Assembly (NCBI GenBank): GCA_034521975.1
Contig: JAXHLR010000008.1
Span: forward strand, 1 to 64,000
Length of the DNA: 64,000 nucleotides
From: Acidimicrobiales bacterium
GTDB taxonomy: Bacteria; Actinomycetota; Acidimicrobiia; Acidimicrobiales; SKKL01
Direction of reading: 5' to 3'
Both the position numbers and the translations under genes were made by a program. Each line of letters opens with the position of its first letter. The stretch's first letter is position 1. Below, piece by piece: positions 41,913 to 51,497 of the stretch. Below the pieces are notes generated by a model. That model worked only from the letters and a program-made list of their open reading frames with translations. It did not search any database and was not told the origin of the DNA.

Positions 41913-44129
41913 GTGATCCCGATCGACCTGTCGGGCCGGTGGCGAGCGGCCCTGGCCGACCCGGAGCGGCGACGGCGGTTCAGCGCGCCCGAGCTCGACG
42001 ACGGCGACGACCCCGACTGGCACGACCTGGACGTCCCCGGCCACTGGCGCTGTGCGCCCCCCTTCGCCGACACCGACGGGCCGATCCTGTATCGGCGTCG
42101 ATTCGACGTCGATTCGACGACCGCCTCCGGGGAGCGAATCGGCAGCGATTCGCCGCCGAGCGGGCCGGAGCGGTGGTGGCTGGTGCTCGACGGGATCTTC
42201 TACCAGGGGGACGTGTGGCTCGACGGGCGGTACCTGGGCGACACCGAGGGCTACTTCTTCGCCCACCAGTTCGAGGCCACCGACGCCATCGCCGCACGCA
42301 CCGAGCACCTGCTCGCGGTCGAGGTGGCCTGCCCACCCCAGACCGACCGCACCCACAAGCGCAGCCTCACCGGCTCGTTCCAGCACTCGAGCTGGCTCGA
42401 CCCAGCCTGGAACCCGGGCGGCATCTGGCGCCCCGTCCGGCTCGTGCGTTCCGGCCCGCTGCGGATCCGCCACGCCCGGCTCCGCTGCATCGAGGCCACC
42501 GAACAGCAGGCGGTTCTGGCACTGCGGGCGGTGATCGACGCCACCTCACAGACCACCGCCACGCTGCGCACCACCGCCGTCCCGTCCGATGGAACCGGGG
42601 CAGGGATCGACCACGAGCTCGAGCACATCGTCGCCGCCGGCGAGAACCGCGTCGAGTGGACCATCACCATCGACCGACCGGCGCGCTGGTGGCCACACGC
42701 CCTGGGCGACCAGGTGCTGCACGACATCGACGTGGAGGTGTTCCACCCCGACGACGGGCCCGAGACACCACCGAGCGACCACGTCCGGTTCCGCACCGGG
42801 CTCCGGACCGTGCGCATGGACCGCTGGATCCTGTCGGTCAACGGCGAACGACTGTTCTGCAAGGGCACGAACCTCGGCCCAACCCGCCAAGCCCTCGGCG
42901 CCGCCTCCACCGAGGAGATCACCGCCGACGTGGCGGCAGCCAAGGACCTGGGCATGGACCTGATCCGGGTCCACAGCCACATCGCCCGACCCGAGCTCTA
43001 CGACGCCGCCGACGAAGCGGGGATGCTCGTCTGGCAGGACCTACCGCTGCAGTGGGCCTACCAGCGCGGTGTCCGCCAGCAGGCGCTGCGCCAGGCTCGC
43101 GAGGCGGTCGACCTCCTCGCCCACCGACCGTCGGTCGCGGTGTGGTGCGGCCACAGCGAGCCCCTCCCCGGCGGGCTCGACGCCGTGGGCCACGATCTCG
43201 GGGCGACCCGACGCGACCAGCTCCGCCGCCAGGTCGGCCAGGCCCTGCCATCGTGGAACAAGAACCTGCTCGATCCCTCCATCCGACGGGCGCTGCGCAC
43301 GACCGACGGCACCAGGCCGGTCATCTCCGGCTCGGGGCTGCTGCCGCAGCTGCCCATGCTCGACGGCACCGACACCCACCTGTTCTACGGCTGGGAGTAC
43401 GGCGACATCGGCGACCTCGCCTCGGCCGCGGCCCGCTGGCCACGACTGGTGCGCTTCGTCAGCGAGTTCGGCGCCCAGGCGGTGCCCAGCAGCGCCGACT
43501 TCTGCGAACCCCACCGATGGCCCGATCTCGACTGGGACCGGCTCGGCTCCTGCCATGGGCTCCGCCGCGACCTGCTCGACTGCATCGCCGACCCCGCGGA
43601 CCACGCCACGTTCGAGGGATGGCGAGCCGCGACCCAGGCCCACCAGGCCGCCCTCCTGCGGCGCCAGATCGAGGCGCTGCGCCTGCTGAAGTACCGACCC
43701 ACCGGCGGGTTCGCCCAGTTCCTGCTGGCCGACGGGCACCCCGCGATCAGCCACTCCCTCCTCGACCACGACCGGCAGCCCAAGGCGGCCTACGACGCGG
43801 TGAAGGCAGCGTGCGCCCCGGTGGTCGTGGTCGCCCGCACCGGCCCGGCCAGCCGGCGCGACGCCCTGGCGCTCGACCTCTACCTGGTGAGCGACCGCCG
43901 CGACGGCATCGACCAGGTGAGCGTCGAAGCGACCCTGGACGGGCGGTCGCCACGCCGGTGGACCAGCGACGTCGGCCCCGACACCTGCTCGTTCGTCGGC
44001 ACCGTCGAGGTCCCGAACACGACCGAACCGGAGGCGGTGGTGCTCGACCTGCGAGCCGACGCCCCCGGGGCCGGGCCGCTCACCACGAACCGGTACGTGA
44101 TCGACCCCACCCGGGGCACCGTGACCTGA
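41913..44129 (+). CDS. glycoside hydrolase family 2 protein (beta-mannosidase-like)
   Basis: The 738-aa product has a GH2 jelly-roll sugar-binding domain (LSGRWRAALADP, then WLVLDGIFYQGDVWLDGRYLG), an Ig-like domain and a TIM barrel from ~300 (NGERLFCKGTNLGPTR, then VHSHIARPELYDAADEAGMLVWQDLPLQW). The nucleophile glutamate is in RFVSEFGAQA (~518). The acid/base position, usually the E of NE, reads WCGHSEP (~413), with Ser replacing the Asn. No signal peptide, so it should act on imported oligosaccharides. Beta-mannosidase is the nearest subtype by overall layout; the substrate is not certain. Confidence 0.82.
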   Translation: MIPIDLSGRWRAALADPERRRRFSAPELDDGDDPDWHDLDVPGHWRCAPPFADTDGPILYRRRFDVDSTTASGERIGSDSPPSGPERWWLVLDGIFYQGDVWLDGRYLGDTEGYFFAHQFEATDAIAARTEHLLAVEVACPPQTDRTHKRSLTGSFQHSSWLDPAWNPGGIWRPVRLVRSGPLRIRHARLRCIEATEQQAVLALRAVIDATSQTTATLRTTAVPSDGTGAGIDHELEHIVAAGENRVEWTITIDRPARWWPHALGDQVLHDIDVEVFHPDDGPETPPSDHVRFRTGLRTVRMDRWILSVNGERLFCKGTNLGPTRQALGAASTEEITADVAAAKDLGMDLIRVHSHIARPELYDAADEAGMLVWQDLPLQWAYQRGVRQQALRQAREAVDLLAHRPSVAVWCGHSEPLPGGLDAVGHDLGATRRDQLRRQVGQALPSWNKNLLDPSIRRALRTTDGTRPVISGSGLLPQLPMLDGTDTHLFYGWEYGDIGDLASAAARWPRLVRFVSEFGAQAVPSSADFCEPHRWPDLDWDRLGSCHGLRRDLLDCIADPADHATFEGWRAATQAHQAALLRRQIEALRLLKYRPTGGFAQFLLADGHPAISHSLLDHDRQPKAAYDAVKAACAPVVVVARTGPASRRDALALDLYLVSDRRDGIDQVSVEATLDGRSPRRWTSDVGPDTCSFVGTVEVPNTTEPEAVVLDLRADAPGAGPLTTNRYVIDPTRGTVT

Positions 44130-44202
44130 GCTGACATCGGTGCGGCGGAACGACCAGCGTGGCTGGCGGCCCGACGGTTCGCCCGCGCACTGGAGCCAGG
44201 AG

Positions 44203-44208
44203 TAGTTT
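44203..44208 (+). promoter_or_regulatory. candidate -10 (TAGTTT) for sdhCAB
   Basis: TAGTTT lies 88 nt before the sdhC ATG in a 166-bp gap. It is the best A+T-rich hexamer there; no convincing -35 is visible. Confidence 0.3.
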
Positions 44209-44295
44209 CGGTCCGACAGCGAACGCGAGCGCCGCGCCGGTCGACCACCGGAGCTGCTCGCCCCCCCACCTCACCTGCCGGAGGCACGACCACCG

Positions 44296-45156
44296 ATGCA
44301 GCAAGCGACCGAGCGGCCCGACACCGTTCGCCCGATCAGGCAACGGCCCACCCGCCAGCTGCCGTTCCCGCTGAACCTGTACCAGACCGCGGTCGGCAAG
44401 AAGTGGGTGATGGCCATCACCGGCATCATCCTGCTCGGCTACGTCCTGGTCCACATGATCGGCAACCTGAAGCTCTACTACGGGCCGGCCGACATGAACG
44501 CCTACGGCGAGTGGCTCCGCAGCCTGCTCTATCCCGCGTTGCAGGAGGAGCAGCTGCTGTGGATCATGCGCACCGGGCTGTTGCTCGCCTTCGTGCTCCA
44601 CATCCACTCCGCGTACAGCCTCACGGTGATGAACCGGACCTCCCGACCGGTCGACTACCAGTCCCAGCGCGACTACATCGCGGCCAACTTCGCCAGCCGC
44701 ACCATGCGCTGGACCGGCATCATCGTGCTGCTCTTCGTCATCTGGCACCTGATGGATCTCACCTTCGGCACCCCCGGCGTGAACGACGAGTTCATCGCCC
44801 ACGACCCCTACAACAACGTGGTCGCCAGCTTCGAACGTCCGCTCGTCGCGGGCTTCTACGTCATCGCCAACCTCGCCCTCGGTGTACACATCTTCCACGG
44901 GGCATGGAGCATGTTCCAGAGCCTCGGTCTCAACAACCCGCGGCTCAACGCCGCCCGCCGCTGGTTCGCCACCATCTTCGCCGCGGTGATCGTCGTCGGA
45001 AACGTCTCGTTCCCGATCATGGTGCAGGCCGGGGTCATCAGCCAGGACAACCGCACCACCCCCTATGGCAACGAGCCCGACACCGCCACCGCAGACCCGG
45101 GAGCCGGACAGGCGCCCGACGCACCGGTCGTCGTCACCGAGGAGGCCGCCCGATGA
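44296..45156 (+). CDS. sdhC: succinate dehydrogenase cytochrome b subunit
   Basis: The 286-aa product has five transmembrane helices and several in-membrane histidines ([31 protein letters not shown]), the diheme b558 layout of single-anchor (type B) SDH/fumarate reductases. It anchors SdhAB and exchanges electrons with the quinone pool. GGAGG lies 11 nt upstream. The stop overlaps the sdhA start. Confidence 0.92.
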   Translation: MQQATERPDTVRPIRQRPTRQLPFPLNLYQTAVGKKWVMAITGIILLGYVLVHMIGNLKLYYGPADMNAYGEWLRSLLYPALQEEQLLWIMRTGLLLAFVLHIHSAYSLTVMNRTSRPVDYQSQRDYIAANFASRTMRWTGIIVLLFVIWHLMDLTFGTPGVNDEFIAHDPYNNVVASFERPLVAGFYVIANLALGVHIFHGAWSMFQSLGLNNPRLNAARRWFATIFAAVIVVGNVSFPIMVQAGVISQDNRTTPYGNEPDTATADPGAGQAPDAPVVVTEEAAR

Positions 45157-47081
45157 CCCCCAGCACCCCCCTGGAGTCCAAGGTCCCCGACGGACCGATG
45201 GCCGAGAAGTGGGAACGCCACAAGTTCGACTCGAAGCTGGTCAACCCGGCCAACAAGCGCAAGTACGAGATCATCGTCGTCGGCACCGGGCTGGCCGGTG
45301 CCAGCGCCGCCGCCACCCTCGGCGAGCTGGGCTACAACGTGAAGGCCTTCACCTTCCACGAGTCGCCCCGTCGGGCCCACAGCATCGCCGCCCAAGGCGG
45401 CATCAACGCGGCGAAGAACTACCAGAACGACGGCGACTCGGTGTACCGGCTCTTCTACGACACGGTCAAGGGCGGCGACTACCGCTCCCGTGAAGCCAAC
45501 GTGCACCGCCTTGCCGAGGTCAGCAACAACATCATCGACCAGTGCGTCGCCCAGGGCGTGCCCTTCGCCCGCGACTACGGCGGCCTGCTCGACAACCGCT
45601 CCTTCGGCGGCGCCCAGGTGTCGCGCACCTTCTACGCCCGGGGCCAGACCGGCCAGCAGCTCCTCCTCGGCGCCTACCAGGCGATGATGCGCCAGGTCGC
45701 GGCCGGCAGCGTCGAGCTGCACACCCGGGCCGAGATGCTCGACGTCGTCGTCAAGGACGGCGTGGCTGCCGGCATCGTCACCCGCGACCTGTCCACCGGC
45801 GAGATCACCTCGCACTCGGCCCATGCCGTGCTGGTGTGCACCGGCGGCTACTCCAACGCCTACTACCTGTCGACCAACGCCATGGCCTCCAACGTCACCG
45901 CGGCGTGGCGGGCGCACCGAAAGGGGGCGTTCTTCGCCAACCCCTGCTTCACCCAGATCCACCCGACCTGCATCCCCGCCAGCGACGAGTTCCAGTCCAA
46001 GCTCACGCTCATGTCCGAGTCGCTGCGCAACGACGGCCGCATCTGGGTCCCCAGGAGCGCCGACGAGACCCGCCCGGCGGACCAGATCCCCGAGGACGAG
46101 CGCGACTACTACCTCGAGCGCAAGTATCCCGCATTCGGCAACCTGGTCCCCCGCGACGTCGCCTCGCGCAACGCCAAGACGGTGGTCGACGAGGGCCGCG
46201 GCGTCGGACCGCTCAAGAACGGCGTCTACCTCGACTTCTCCGACGCCATCGCCCGCCTGGGCCAGGACGTCATCGCCGAGCGGTACGGGAACCTGTTCGA
46301 CATGTACCAGCGCATCACCGACGAGAACCCGTACCAGGTGCCCATGCGCATCTACCCCGCCACCCACTACACCATGGGCGGTTTGTGGGTCGACTACGAC
46401 CTGATGACCACCGTCCCCGGGCTCTACGCCCTCGGCGAGGCCAACTTCTCCGACCACGGAGCCAACCGCCTCGGGGCGTCAGCGCTCATGCAGGGCCTGG
46501 CCGATGGCTACTTCGTGATCCCCTACACCATCGGCAACCACCTGTCGGGCCTGCTCGGCACCACCCCGGTCGACACCTCCGACCCGGCCTTCGTCGAGGC
46601 CGAGAACGAGGTGCGCGACCGCACCAAGCGGTGGCTGTCCATCAAGGGGACCCACTCGGTCGAGCACTTCCACCGCGAGCTCGGCAAGATCGTCTGGGAG
46701 AACATCGGCATGGAGCGCTCGACCGCGGGCCTCGAGAAGGCCCTGTCCGAGATCCCCGCCCTGCAGGCCGAGTTCGAAAAGGACGTGCGGGTGCTCGGCA
46801 GCGACGAGTCGCCGAACCAGTCCGTCGAGAAGGTCGGCCGCGTGGCCGACTTCTTCGAGCTCGCCCAGCTCCTGGCTCGCGATGCCCTGCACCGCGAGGA
46901 GTCCTGCGGCGGACACTTCCGGGTCGAGAGCCAGACCGAGGAGGGCGAGGCCAAGCGCGACGACGACAACTTCGCCTACGTCGGCGCGTGGGAGTGGCAG
47001 GGCCCCGACAGTCCCCCGACCCTCCACAAGGAGCCGTTGGTGTTCGAAGAAGTCGCGCTCACCCAGAGGAGCTACAAGTAA
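45153..47081 (+). CDS. sdhA: succinate dehydrogenase flavoprotein subunit
   Basis: The 642-aa product has the FAD-binding [12 protein letters not shown], the covalent-flavin histidine region [17 protein letters not shown], and the active-site blocks HPTCIP and [16 protein letters not shown]. The ATG overlaps the sdhC stop (ATGA); the long upstream in-frame reading is inside sdhC and is not used. It oxidises succinate to fumarate in the TCA cycle. The sequence is of the Bacteroidetes/actinobacterial type B class. Confidence 0.95.
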   Translation: MTPSTPLESKVPDGPMAEKWERHKFDSKLVNPANKRKYEIIVVGTGLAGASAAATLGELGYNVKAFTFHESPRRAHSIAAQGGINAAKNYQNDGDSVYRLFYDTVKGGDYRSREANVHRLAEVSNNIIDQCVAQGVPFARDYGGLLDNRSFGGAQVSRTFYARGQTGQQLLLGAYQAMMRQVAAGSVELHTRAEMLDVVVKDGVAAGIVTRDLSTGEITSHSAHAVLVCTGGYSNAYYLSTNAMASNVTAAWRAHRKGAFFANPCFTQIHPTCIPASDEFQSKLTLMSESLRNDGRIWVPRSADETRPADQIPEDERDYYLERKYPAFGNLVPRDVASRNAKTVVDEGRGVGPLKNGVYLDFSDAIARLGQDVIAERYGNLFDMYQRITDENPYQVPMRIYPATHYTMGGLWVDYDLMTTVPGLYALGEANFSDHGANRLGASALMQGLADGYFVIPYTIGNHLSGLLGTTPVDTSDPAFVEAENEVRDRTKRWLSIKGTHSVEHFHRELGKIVWENIGMERSTAGLEKALSEIPALQAEFEKDVRVLGSDESPNQSVEKVGRVADFFELAQLLARDALHREESCGGHFRVESQTEEGEAKRDDDNFAYVGAWEWQGPDSPPTLHKEPLVFEEVALTQRSYK

Positions 47082-47855
47082 GTGGAGACGCTCAACCTCA
47101 CCCTCAAGGTGTGGCGCCAGAACGGCGCCGACGACCCCGGCCGGTTCGAGACCTACCAGACGTCGGGTATCAGCACCGACATGTCGTTTCTCGAGATGCT
47201 CGACGCGGTCAACGAACAGCTCATCGCCGACAACAAGGAACCGATCGAGTTCGACCACGACTGCCGCGAGGGCATCTGTGGCTCGTGCGGCATCATGATC
47301 GACGGCAAGGCCCACGGCCCCGAGAAGGCCACCGCCACCTGCCAGCTGCACATGCGTCACTACTCCGACGGCGACACCATCGTGCTCGAGCCGTGGCGTG
47401 CCGCCGGCTTCCCGGTCATCCGCGACCTGATGGTCGACCGGCGCCCCCTCGACACCATCGTCGAGGCAGGCGGATACATCTCGGTCAACACCGGGAGCGC
47501 TCCCGACGCCAACCTCATCCTCGTTCCCAAGCCGGCCGCCGACTCGGCGATGGACGCCGCGTCCTGCATCGGCTGCGGCGCCTGTGTCGCCGCGTGTCCC
47601 AACAGCGCGGCCCAGCTGTTCACCGCGGCCAAGATCGAGCACCTCAACCAACTCCCGCAGGGCCAGACCGAGCGGTGGGCGCGCACCGAGGCCATGGTCG
47701 AGACCATGGAGGAGTTCTTCGGTTCCTGCACCAACCACGGTGAGTGCGAGGAAGCGTGCCCGAAGGAGATCTCGATCGACTTCATCGCCTACATGAACCG
47801 CGACTACGTGAAGTCGAAGGTCAAGAACCGTCGCCTGTCGGGCCAGCGGAACTGA
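47082..47855 (+). CDS. sdhB: succinate dehydrogenase iron-sulfur subunit
   Basis: The 257-aa product has [2Fe-2S] cysteines in [10 protein letters not shown], [4Fe-4S] in [13 protein letters not shown] and [3Fe-4S] in [12 protein letters not shown]. The GTG start follows the sdhA TAA directly with zero spacing, so translation is coupled. It completes the SdhCAB complex. Confidence 0.95.
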   Translation: METLNLTLKVWRQNGADDPGRFETYQTSGISTDMSFLEMLDAVNEQLIADNKEPIEFDHDCREGICGSCGIMIDGKAHGPEKATATCQLHMRHYSDGDTIVLEPWRAAGFPVIRDLMVDRRPLDTIVEAGGYISVNTGSAPDANLILVPKPAADSAMDAASCIGCGACVAACPNSAAQLFTAAKIEHLNQLPQGQTERWARTEAMVETMEEFFGSCTNHGECEEACPKEISIDFIAYMNRDYVKSKVKNRRLSGQRN

Positions 47856-47883
47856 TCGACCGCCCCGACCCCGCCCGGACGAC

Positions 47884-48840
47884 ATGACCGGCCTCGGCTG
47901 GACGTTGGCGTCTCGCGCCCTGCGCCGGCCGATCCGACGAATCCTCACCCAGGTGGCCCGCGGGTTCCTCATGGGGGCGGCCGATGTCGTCCCCGGGGTG
48001 TCGGGCGGGACGGTGGCGCTGGTCCTCGGCATCTACGAACGCCTGGTCGCCAACATCCGCGGTGGGGCGGGGGCGCTGGGGGCACTGGCCACCGGACAGG
48101 TGTCGACCGCGCTCGGCCGGCTCCGCCACCTCGAGTGGGGATGGCTGCTGTCGCTCGGGGTCGGGATCGCCGTCGCCGTGGTGAGCTTGGCCCACACCAT
48201 CGAGACGCTGCTCGAAGAGCAACCGGTGCGGACCGCGGCGTTGTTCTTCGGGCTCATCGCCGGGTCGGTGGTGCTGGCATGGCGCCTCGTGCGCCTCCGC
48301 GACCTGAAGCGGGTGTCGGTGGCCGGCGCCGCCGCGGTGGCAGCGTTCTTCGTGCTCGGGCTCGGCTCGGGCCCGGTCGACGATCCCAGCTGGTGGATGT
48401 TTCTCGGGGCCGGGGCAGTGGCGATCTGCGCCATGATCCTCCCCGGCGTGTCCGGCTCCTTCCTGCTGCTCATGCTCGGCATGTACGACTCGGTCCTCGG
48501 ATTGGTCACCGACCGCGACCTGGCGGTGCTCGGAGTCTTCGCCGTCGGGGGCGTCGTCGGTCTCGCCCTGTTCTCCACGGCGCTGCACTGGGCGCTGGCT
48601 GCTCACCACGACACGGTCCTGGCCGCGATGGTGGGCCTGATGCTCGGATCGTTGCGGGTCCTGTGGCCCTGGCCCGACGGAACCGACAGCTCGACGCTGG
48701 CCACTCCCGCCGACGACGTCGTCGTGCCCGTGTTGATCGCCGTCGCCGCGACCGCAGTGGTGTTGGTGACCACCTTCGTCGCCGGCCGCAGCAGCGGGGA
48801 GCACCCCGCGTTCACCGGACGCTCCTCGAACGGGGCCTGA
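47884..48840 (+). CDS. popT: DUF368 polyprenyl-phosphate translocase (PopT-like)
   Basis: The 318-aa protein has eight or so transmembrane helices and the paired DUF368 motifs ADVVPGVSGGTVALVLGIYE and ILPGVSGSFLLLMLGMYD (inverted-repeat re-entrant loops). DUF368 proteins were identified as undecaprenyl-phosphate recycling transporters (PopT) for cell-wall synthesis. It lies 28 bp after sdhB but is probably functionally unrelated. Confidence 0.85.
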   Translation: MTGLGWTLASRALRRPIRRILTQVARGFLMGAADVVPGVSGGTVALVLGIYERLVANIRGGAGALGALATGQVSTALGRLRHLEWGWLLSLGVGIAVAVVSLAHTIETLLEEQPVRTAALFFGLIAGSVVLAWRLVRLRDLKRVSVAGAAAVAAFFVLGLGSGPVDDPSWWMFLGAGAVAICAMILPGVSGSFLLLMLGMYDSVLGLVTDRDLAVLGVFAVGGVVGLALFSTALHWALAAHHDTVLAAMVGLMLGSLRVLWPWPDGTDSSTLATPADDVVVPVLIAVAATAVVLVTTFVAGRSSGEHPAFTGRSSNGA

Positions 48841-48883
48841 GAAACGAGGGTCGACATGCCGGACCGCAAGTGACCATCGGCCC

Positions 48884-49342
48884 TTGTCCCCCGAGGCCGA
48901 CCTGCGGATACTCGCGGTGGAGGTGCAGATCATGGACGCGATCGAACCACAGGGGGGCACCGTCCTCCTCGATGTGATGAGCGGCGAGGGGGAGTTCGAC
49001 AAGTCGTTCCTCGAACGTGTCGGTCACCCGGTGACCGTTTGCAATGGCCCCGACGTCGGGGCTGTGTGCCCGCTCCTGGGCGGCGAGGGATGCCCGAAGT
49101 ACGAGGAAGCCCACGGGATCGTGTTCGAGCTGGATCTCGACCGCTCGCAGCACCGGGCCATCGTCGAGCGCTACCGCCAGCTCGGTCGCGAGGATCTGCC
49201 GATCCGTGTCGTCGTGCGGCCCGGGCAGCGCGAGGCGTACGCCGACCTGCTGGCTCAGGTCCAGGTCTGGGAGCACGAGCCCACAGTGGCGGACCTGGAC
49301 GGGTTCGCCGCCCAGGTCGAGGCGTCGGACCGGTTCGCGTAG
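48884..49342 (+). CDS. hypothetical protein with cysteine cluster
   Basis: The product is up to 152 aa, with alternation of strands and helices (LLDVMSGEGEFDKSFLERVGHPVTVC, then IVFELDLDRSQHRAIVERYRQL) and three cysteines in VCNGPDVGAVCPLLGGEGC. The start is uncertain: TTG at 48884, GTG at 48917 or ATG at 48932. A GATACT lies just upstream of the GTG. It follows popT by 43 bp. I do not recognise the family. Confidence 0.6.
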   Translation: MSPEADLRILAVEVQIMDAIEPQGGTVLLDVMSGEGEFDKSFLERVGHPVTVCNGPDVGAVCPLLGGEGCPKYEEAHGIVFELDLDRSQHRAIVERYRQLGREDLPIRVVVRPGQREAYADLLAQVQVWEHEPTVADLDGFAAQVEASDRFA

Positions 49343-49388
49343 CCAGACCCAGGCATGCAACCCAGGCCCTCTGCCGTGAGGGCCCGCA

Positions 49389-50129
49389 TCAGAGGCTGGG
49401 AGCAGCCCGGACCGATGAGGTCCACGCCGCGGCACCCGGCCCCTCGTGGTCGAGCAGATGACCGAGCCGCAGCTCGACCACCGCCCCGGTCGGGTCGGCC
49501 ACGCTCACCTCGGCGACCTCGGCGACGGTCCACGGCGCAGTGCCGAACCCCGCCGTGTCACCCGCAGCCCACCACTCCGCGAAGCTTGGGCCGGTCCCCC
49601 AGCGGTGCAACCGTTGTCCGGGCCCCTCGATCTCGAGGACGGCGTCACCGACGAGCACCTCACCGTGACCCGACCCGACCGCGATGTAGCCGTCGTCGAC
49701 CGGCGACTCAACTGCCGACGGAGCCGCCGACATCTCCCACTCGAGATCGAAGCCCAACGGCGTGGGCAGGCCCCGCCCGGTGGCGACCAGCTCGTCGGGC
49801 CCTTCGAGTGCGAGCCCGAAGGCCTCCAGCCCCACGCTCCAGCGGGCGTGGGGCGACTCGCACACGTGGTCGGCCCAGATCCCGCTGGCCCGCAGCTCGA
49901 GGCCTCGCCGGGGATGGCCGATGTCGTGTTCGAGCACCACGACCGTGGGACGGGCCCGACCGCACACCGTGGCCCAGTAGCTCACCTTCGACTCGGCGGG
50001 CCGTCGCACGACAGCCACCGCTGCGCCCAGGTCGAGCTCGGGCGACACCACCCGGAACTCCCACGTCTCGGTCCAGGCCGACGATCGGCCCGCCCGCTGC
50101 GAATGTTCGTGGTCGGCGGTGAAGGTCAT
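49389..50129 (-). CDS. hypothetical protein, beta-rich
   Basis: The 246-aa product is dominated by beta-strand patterns (TETWEFRVVSPELDLGAAVAVV, GHGEVLVGDAVLEIEGPGQRLHRWG) with many tryptophans, reminiscent of two-lobed lipocalin-like (DUF7064-type) proteins, though I cannot confirm this. The ATG overlaps the stop of the DUF2236 gene (ATGA), so the two are coupled and may act on the same hydrophobic substrate. Confidence 0.65.
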   Translation of the reverse strand: MTFTADHEHSQRAGRSSAWTETWEFRVVSPELDLGAAVAVVRRPAESKVSYWATVCGRARPTVVVLEHDIGHPRRGLELRASGIWADHVCESPHARWSVGLEAFGLALEGPDELVATGRGLPTPLGFDLEWEMSAAPSAVESPVDDGYIAVGSGHGEVLVGDAVLEIEGPGQRLHRWGTGPSFAEWWAAGDTAGFGTAPWTVAEVAEVSVADPTGAVVELRLGHLLDHEGPGAAAWTSSVRAAPSL

Positions 50130-51004
50130 GCGGCGGGCTGCTCGGTCGGGCGTCCGGGCGCCAAGGCCCAGTCGAGCCCGGCCAACAGCGCACGGGCGGC
50201 GGGGCGCACCAGCAACGGATCGACCATCGGCGCGACCGGCAACCAGAGCTTGCGGCGCGCCCACGGCGGGAGCAGCGCGATGGCGGCAGCACCGATGACC
50301 CCGTAGACGGGACGGGCGGCGAGGGCGACCGGCGGCGCGAGCAAGAACCGGACCGCGTCGCGGGCCTGGTGGCCCACGACCAGCTCGGGGCGGATCTGCT
50401 CGAGCCACTGCCGCAGTTCGTCGCGCGACTCCGGCACCGGCGCAGCGCCGAGCAGCTTGGCGACGACGGCCATCTCGGAGAGGTAGCGGTCCATCTCGTC
50501 GGCAGTGAGCGGCTCGCCGCGCCCGTAGCGCTGGTAGGCGGCGAGGAAGCTGTCGACCTCGGTGACGTGCACCCAGGCCAGCAGGTGCGGGTCGTTCGCC
50601 TCGTAGCGGCGACCGTCGGGGGCGGTGCCGTGGACCCGGCCGTGGATGCGCCGCACCCGGTCGATCATCGCCCGCGCCTCCTCCTCGGTGCCGTAGGTGG
50701 TGACGCCGATGAACCGGCCGGTGCGTCGCAGACGTCCCCACGGGTCGCTGCGGTAGTCGGAGTGATCGGCCACACCCGCCATCGCCAGGGGGTGCAGGGT
50801 CTGCAGGAGCAGGGCACGGAGCCCACCGACGAACATGGCCGGATCGCCGTGCACCACCCAGGTGACCGAGTCAGGGGCGAACAACCCTGGTGACGCCGGG
50901 GTGCTGCGCTCGGGCGCCGCCTCACCACCGCCCACCAGCAGCCGGATCGAGTCGGCCATCCGGGTGCGAACCGCGGCGAATGGGTCACCGACGGTCGCAG
51001 CCAT
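50126..51004 (-). CDS. DUF2236 (MpaB-like oxygenase family) protein
   Basis: The 292-aa product has DUF2236/oxygenase MpaB features: VHGDPAMFVGGLRALLLQTLHPLAMAGVADHSDYRSDPWGRL, then LLAWVHVTEVDSFLAAYQRYG. These His/Asp blocks are the proposed heme or iron ligands in latex-clearing (Lcp) and MpaB proteins. It probably oxidises a lipid or terpenoid. The ATG is 6 nt after TAGGCT (leaderless). It is divergent from an SCP2 sterol-carrier protein, which fits a lipid theme. Confidence 0.82.
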   Translation of the reverse strand: MAATVGDPFAAVRTRMADSIRLLVGGGEAAPERSTPASPGLFAPDSVTWVVHGDPAMFVGGLRALLLQTLHPLAMAGVADHSDYRSDPWGRLRRTGRFIGVTTYGTEEEARAMIDRVRRIHGRVHGTAPDGRRYEANDPHLLAWVHVTEVDSFLAAYQRYGRGEPLTADEMDRYLSEMAVVAKLLGAAPVPESRDELRQWLEQIRPELVVGHQARDAVRFLLAPPVALAARPVYGVIGAAAIALLPPWARRKLWLPVAPMVDPLLVRPAARALLAGLDWALAPGRPTEQPAA

Positions 51005-51010
51005 GGGGAC

Positions 51011-51016
51011 AGCCTA
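51011..51016 (-). promoter_or_regulatory. -10 box TAGGCT of the DUF2236 gene (leaderless)
   Basis: TAGGCT is followed by 6 nt and the ATG at 51004. Confidence 0.55.
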
Positions 51017-51092
51017 CGGCCGCTCGGGTGGATGGGACCGGTCGGGTGGGTCGGGGACGTCGGTGCCGATCGATCGAGACTAGCGAGACCTC

Positions 51093-51098
51093 TACGAT
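51093..51098 (+). promoter_or_regulatory. -10 box TACGAT of the SCP2 gene (leaderless)
   Basis: TACGAT is followed by 6 nt and the GTG at 51105. It mirrors the divergent box at 51011-51016 across a 100-bp gap. Confidence 0.55.
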
Positions 51099-51104
51099 GA
51101 GCCG

Positions 51105-51494
51105 GTGCCCAGGTTCCTGTCCGACGAGTGGATCGCTGAGCTCGACGATCGGGCCCGTGCCCTGCCCGAGCTGGTGCTCGACGGTGACGACGAGCTGGTC
51201 GTTCAGCACACCGTCTCCGGGGTTCCCGGCCGCGGTGAGGTGACGTTCCACCTGCACCTGTCATCAGGCCCGGCCCGAGTGCGATCCGGGCCTGCCGAAG
51301 CACCCACGGTCACCTTCTCCCATGACCACGACACCGCCACTGCCCTCGCCGCGGGCGAAGGGAGCGCCCAGGCGGCGTTCATGGCCGGACGTCTTCGCGT
51401 CGGTGGCCAGATCGACCAGCTCATCGCCCGCCACGGGCAGTTCGCGGGAATCGACGACGTCTTCGCCGCACTGCGGGCCGTCACCGAGTTCTGA
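51105..51494 (+). CDS. SCP2 sterol-binding-domain protein
   Basis: The 129-aa product is a single SCP2-like fold: beta strands (LVVQHTVSGVPGRGEVTFHLHL), then TVTFSHDHDTATALAAGEGSAQAAFMAGRLRVGGQIDQLI, where the GRLR(V)xGD-like motif is typical. It probably binds or carries a lipid in the cytoplasm. It precedes the DNA glycosylase gene by 3 bp, so they share a transcript. Confidence 0.85.
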   Translation: MPRFLSDEWIAELDDRARALPELVLDGDDELVVQHTVSGVPGRGEVTFHLHLSSGPARVRSGPAEAPTVTFSHDHDTATALAAGEGSAQAAFMAGRLRVGGQIDQLIARHGQFAGIDDVFAALRAVTEF

Positions 51495-51497
51495 GCG

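Noticed and set aside
44403-45152. Extended N-terminus for sdhA starting inside sdhC
   Set aside because: The extra residues are the out-of-frame reading of sdhC. The ATGA overlap at 45153 gives a normal SdhA length.
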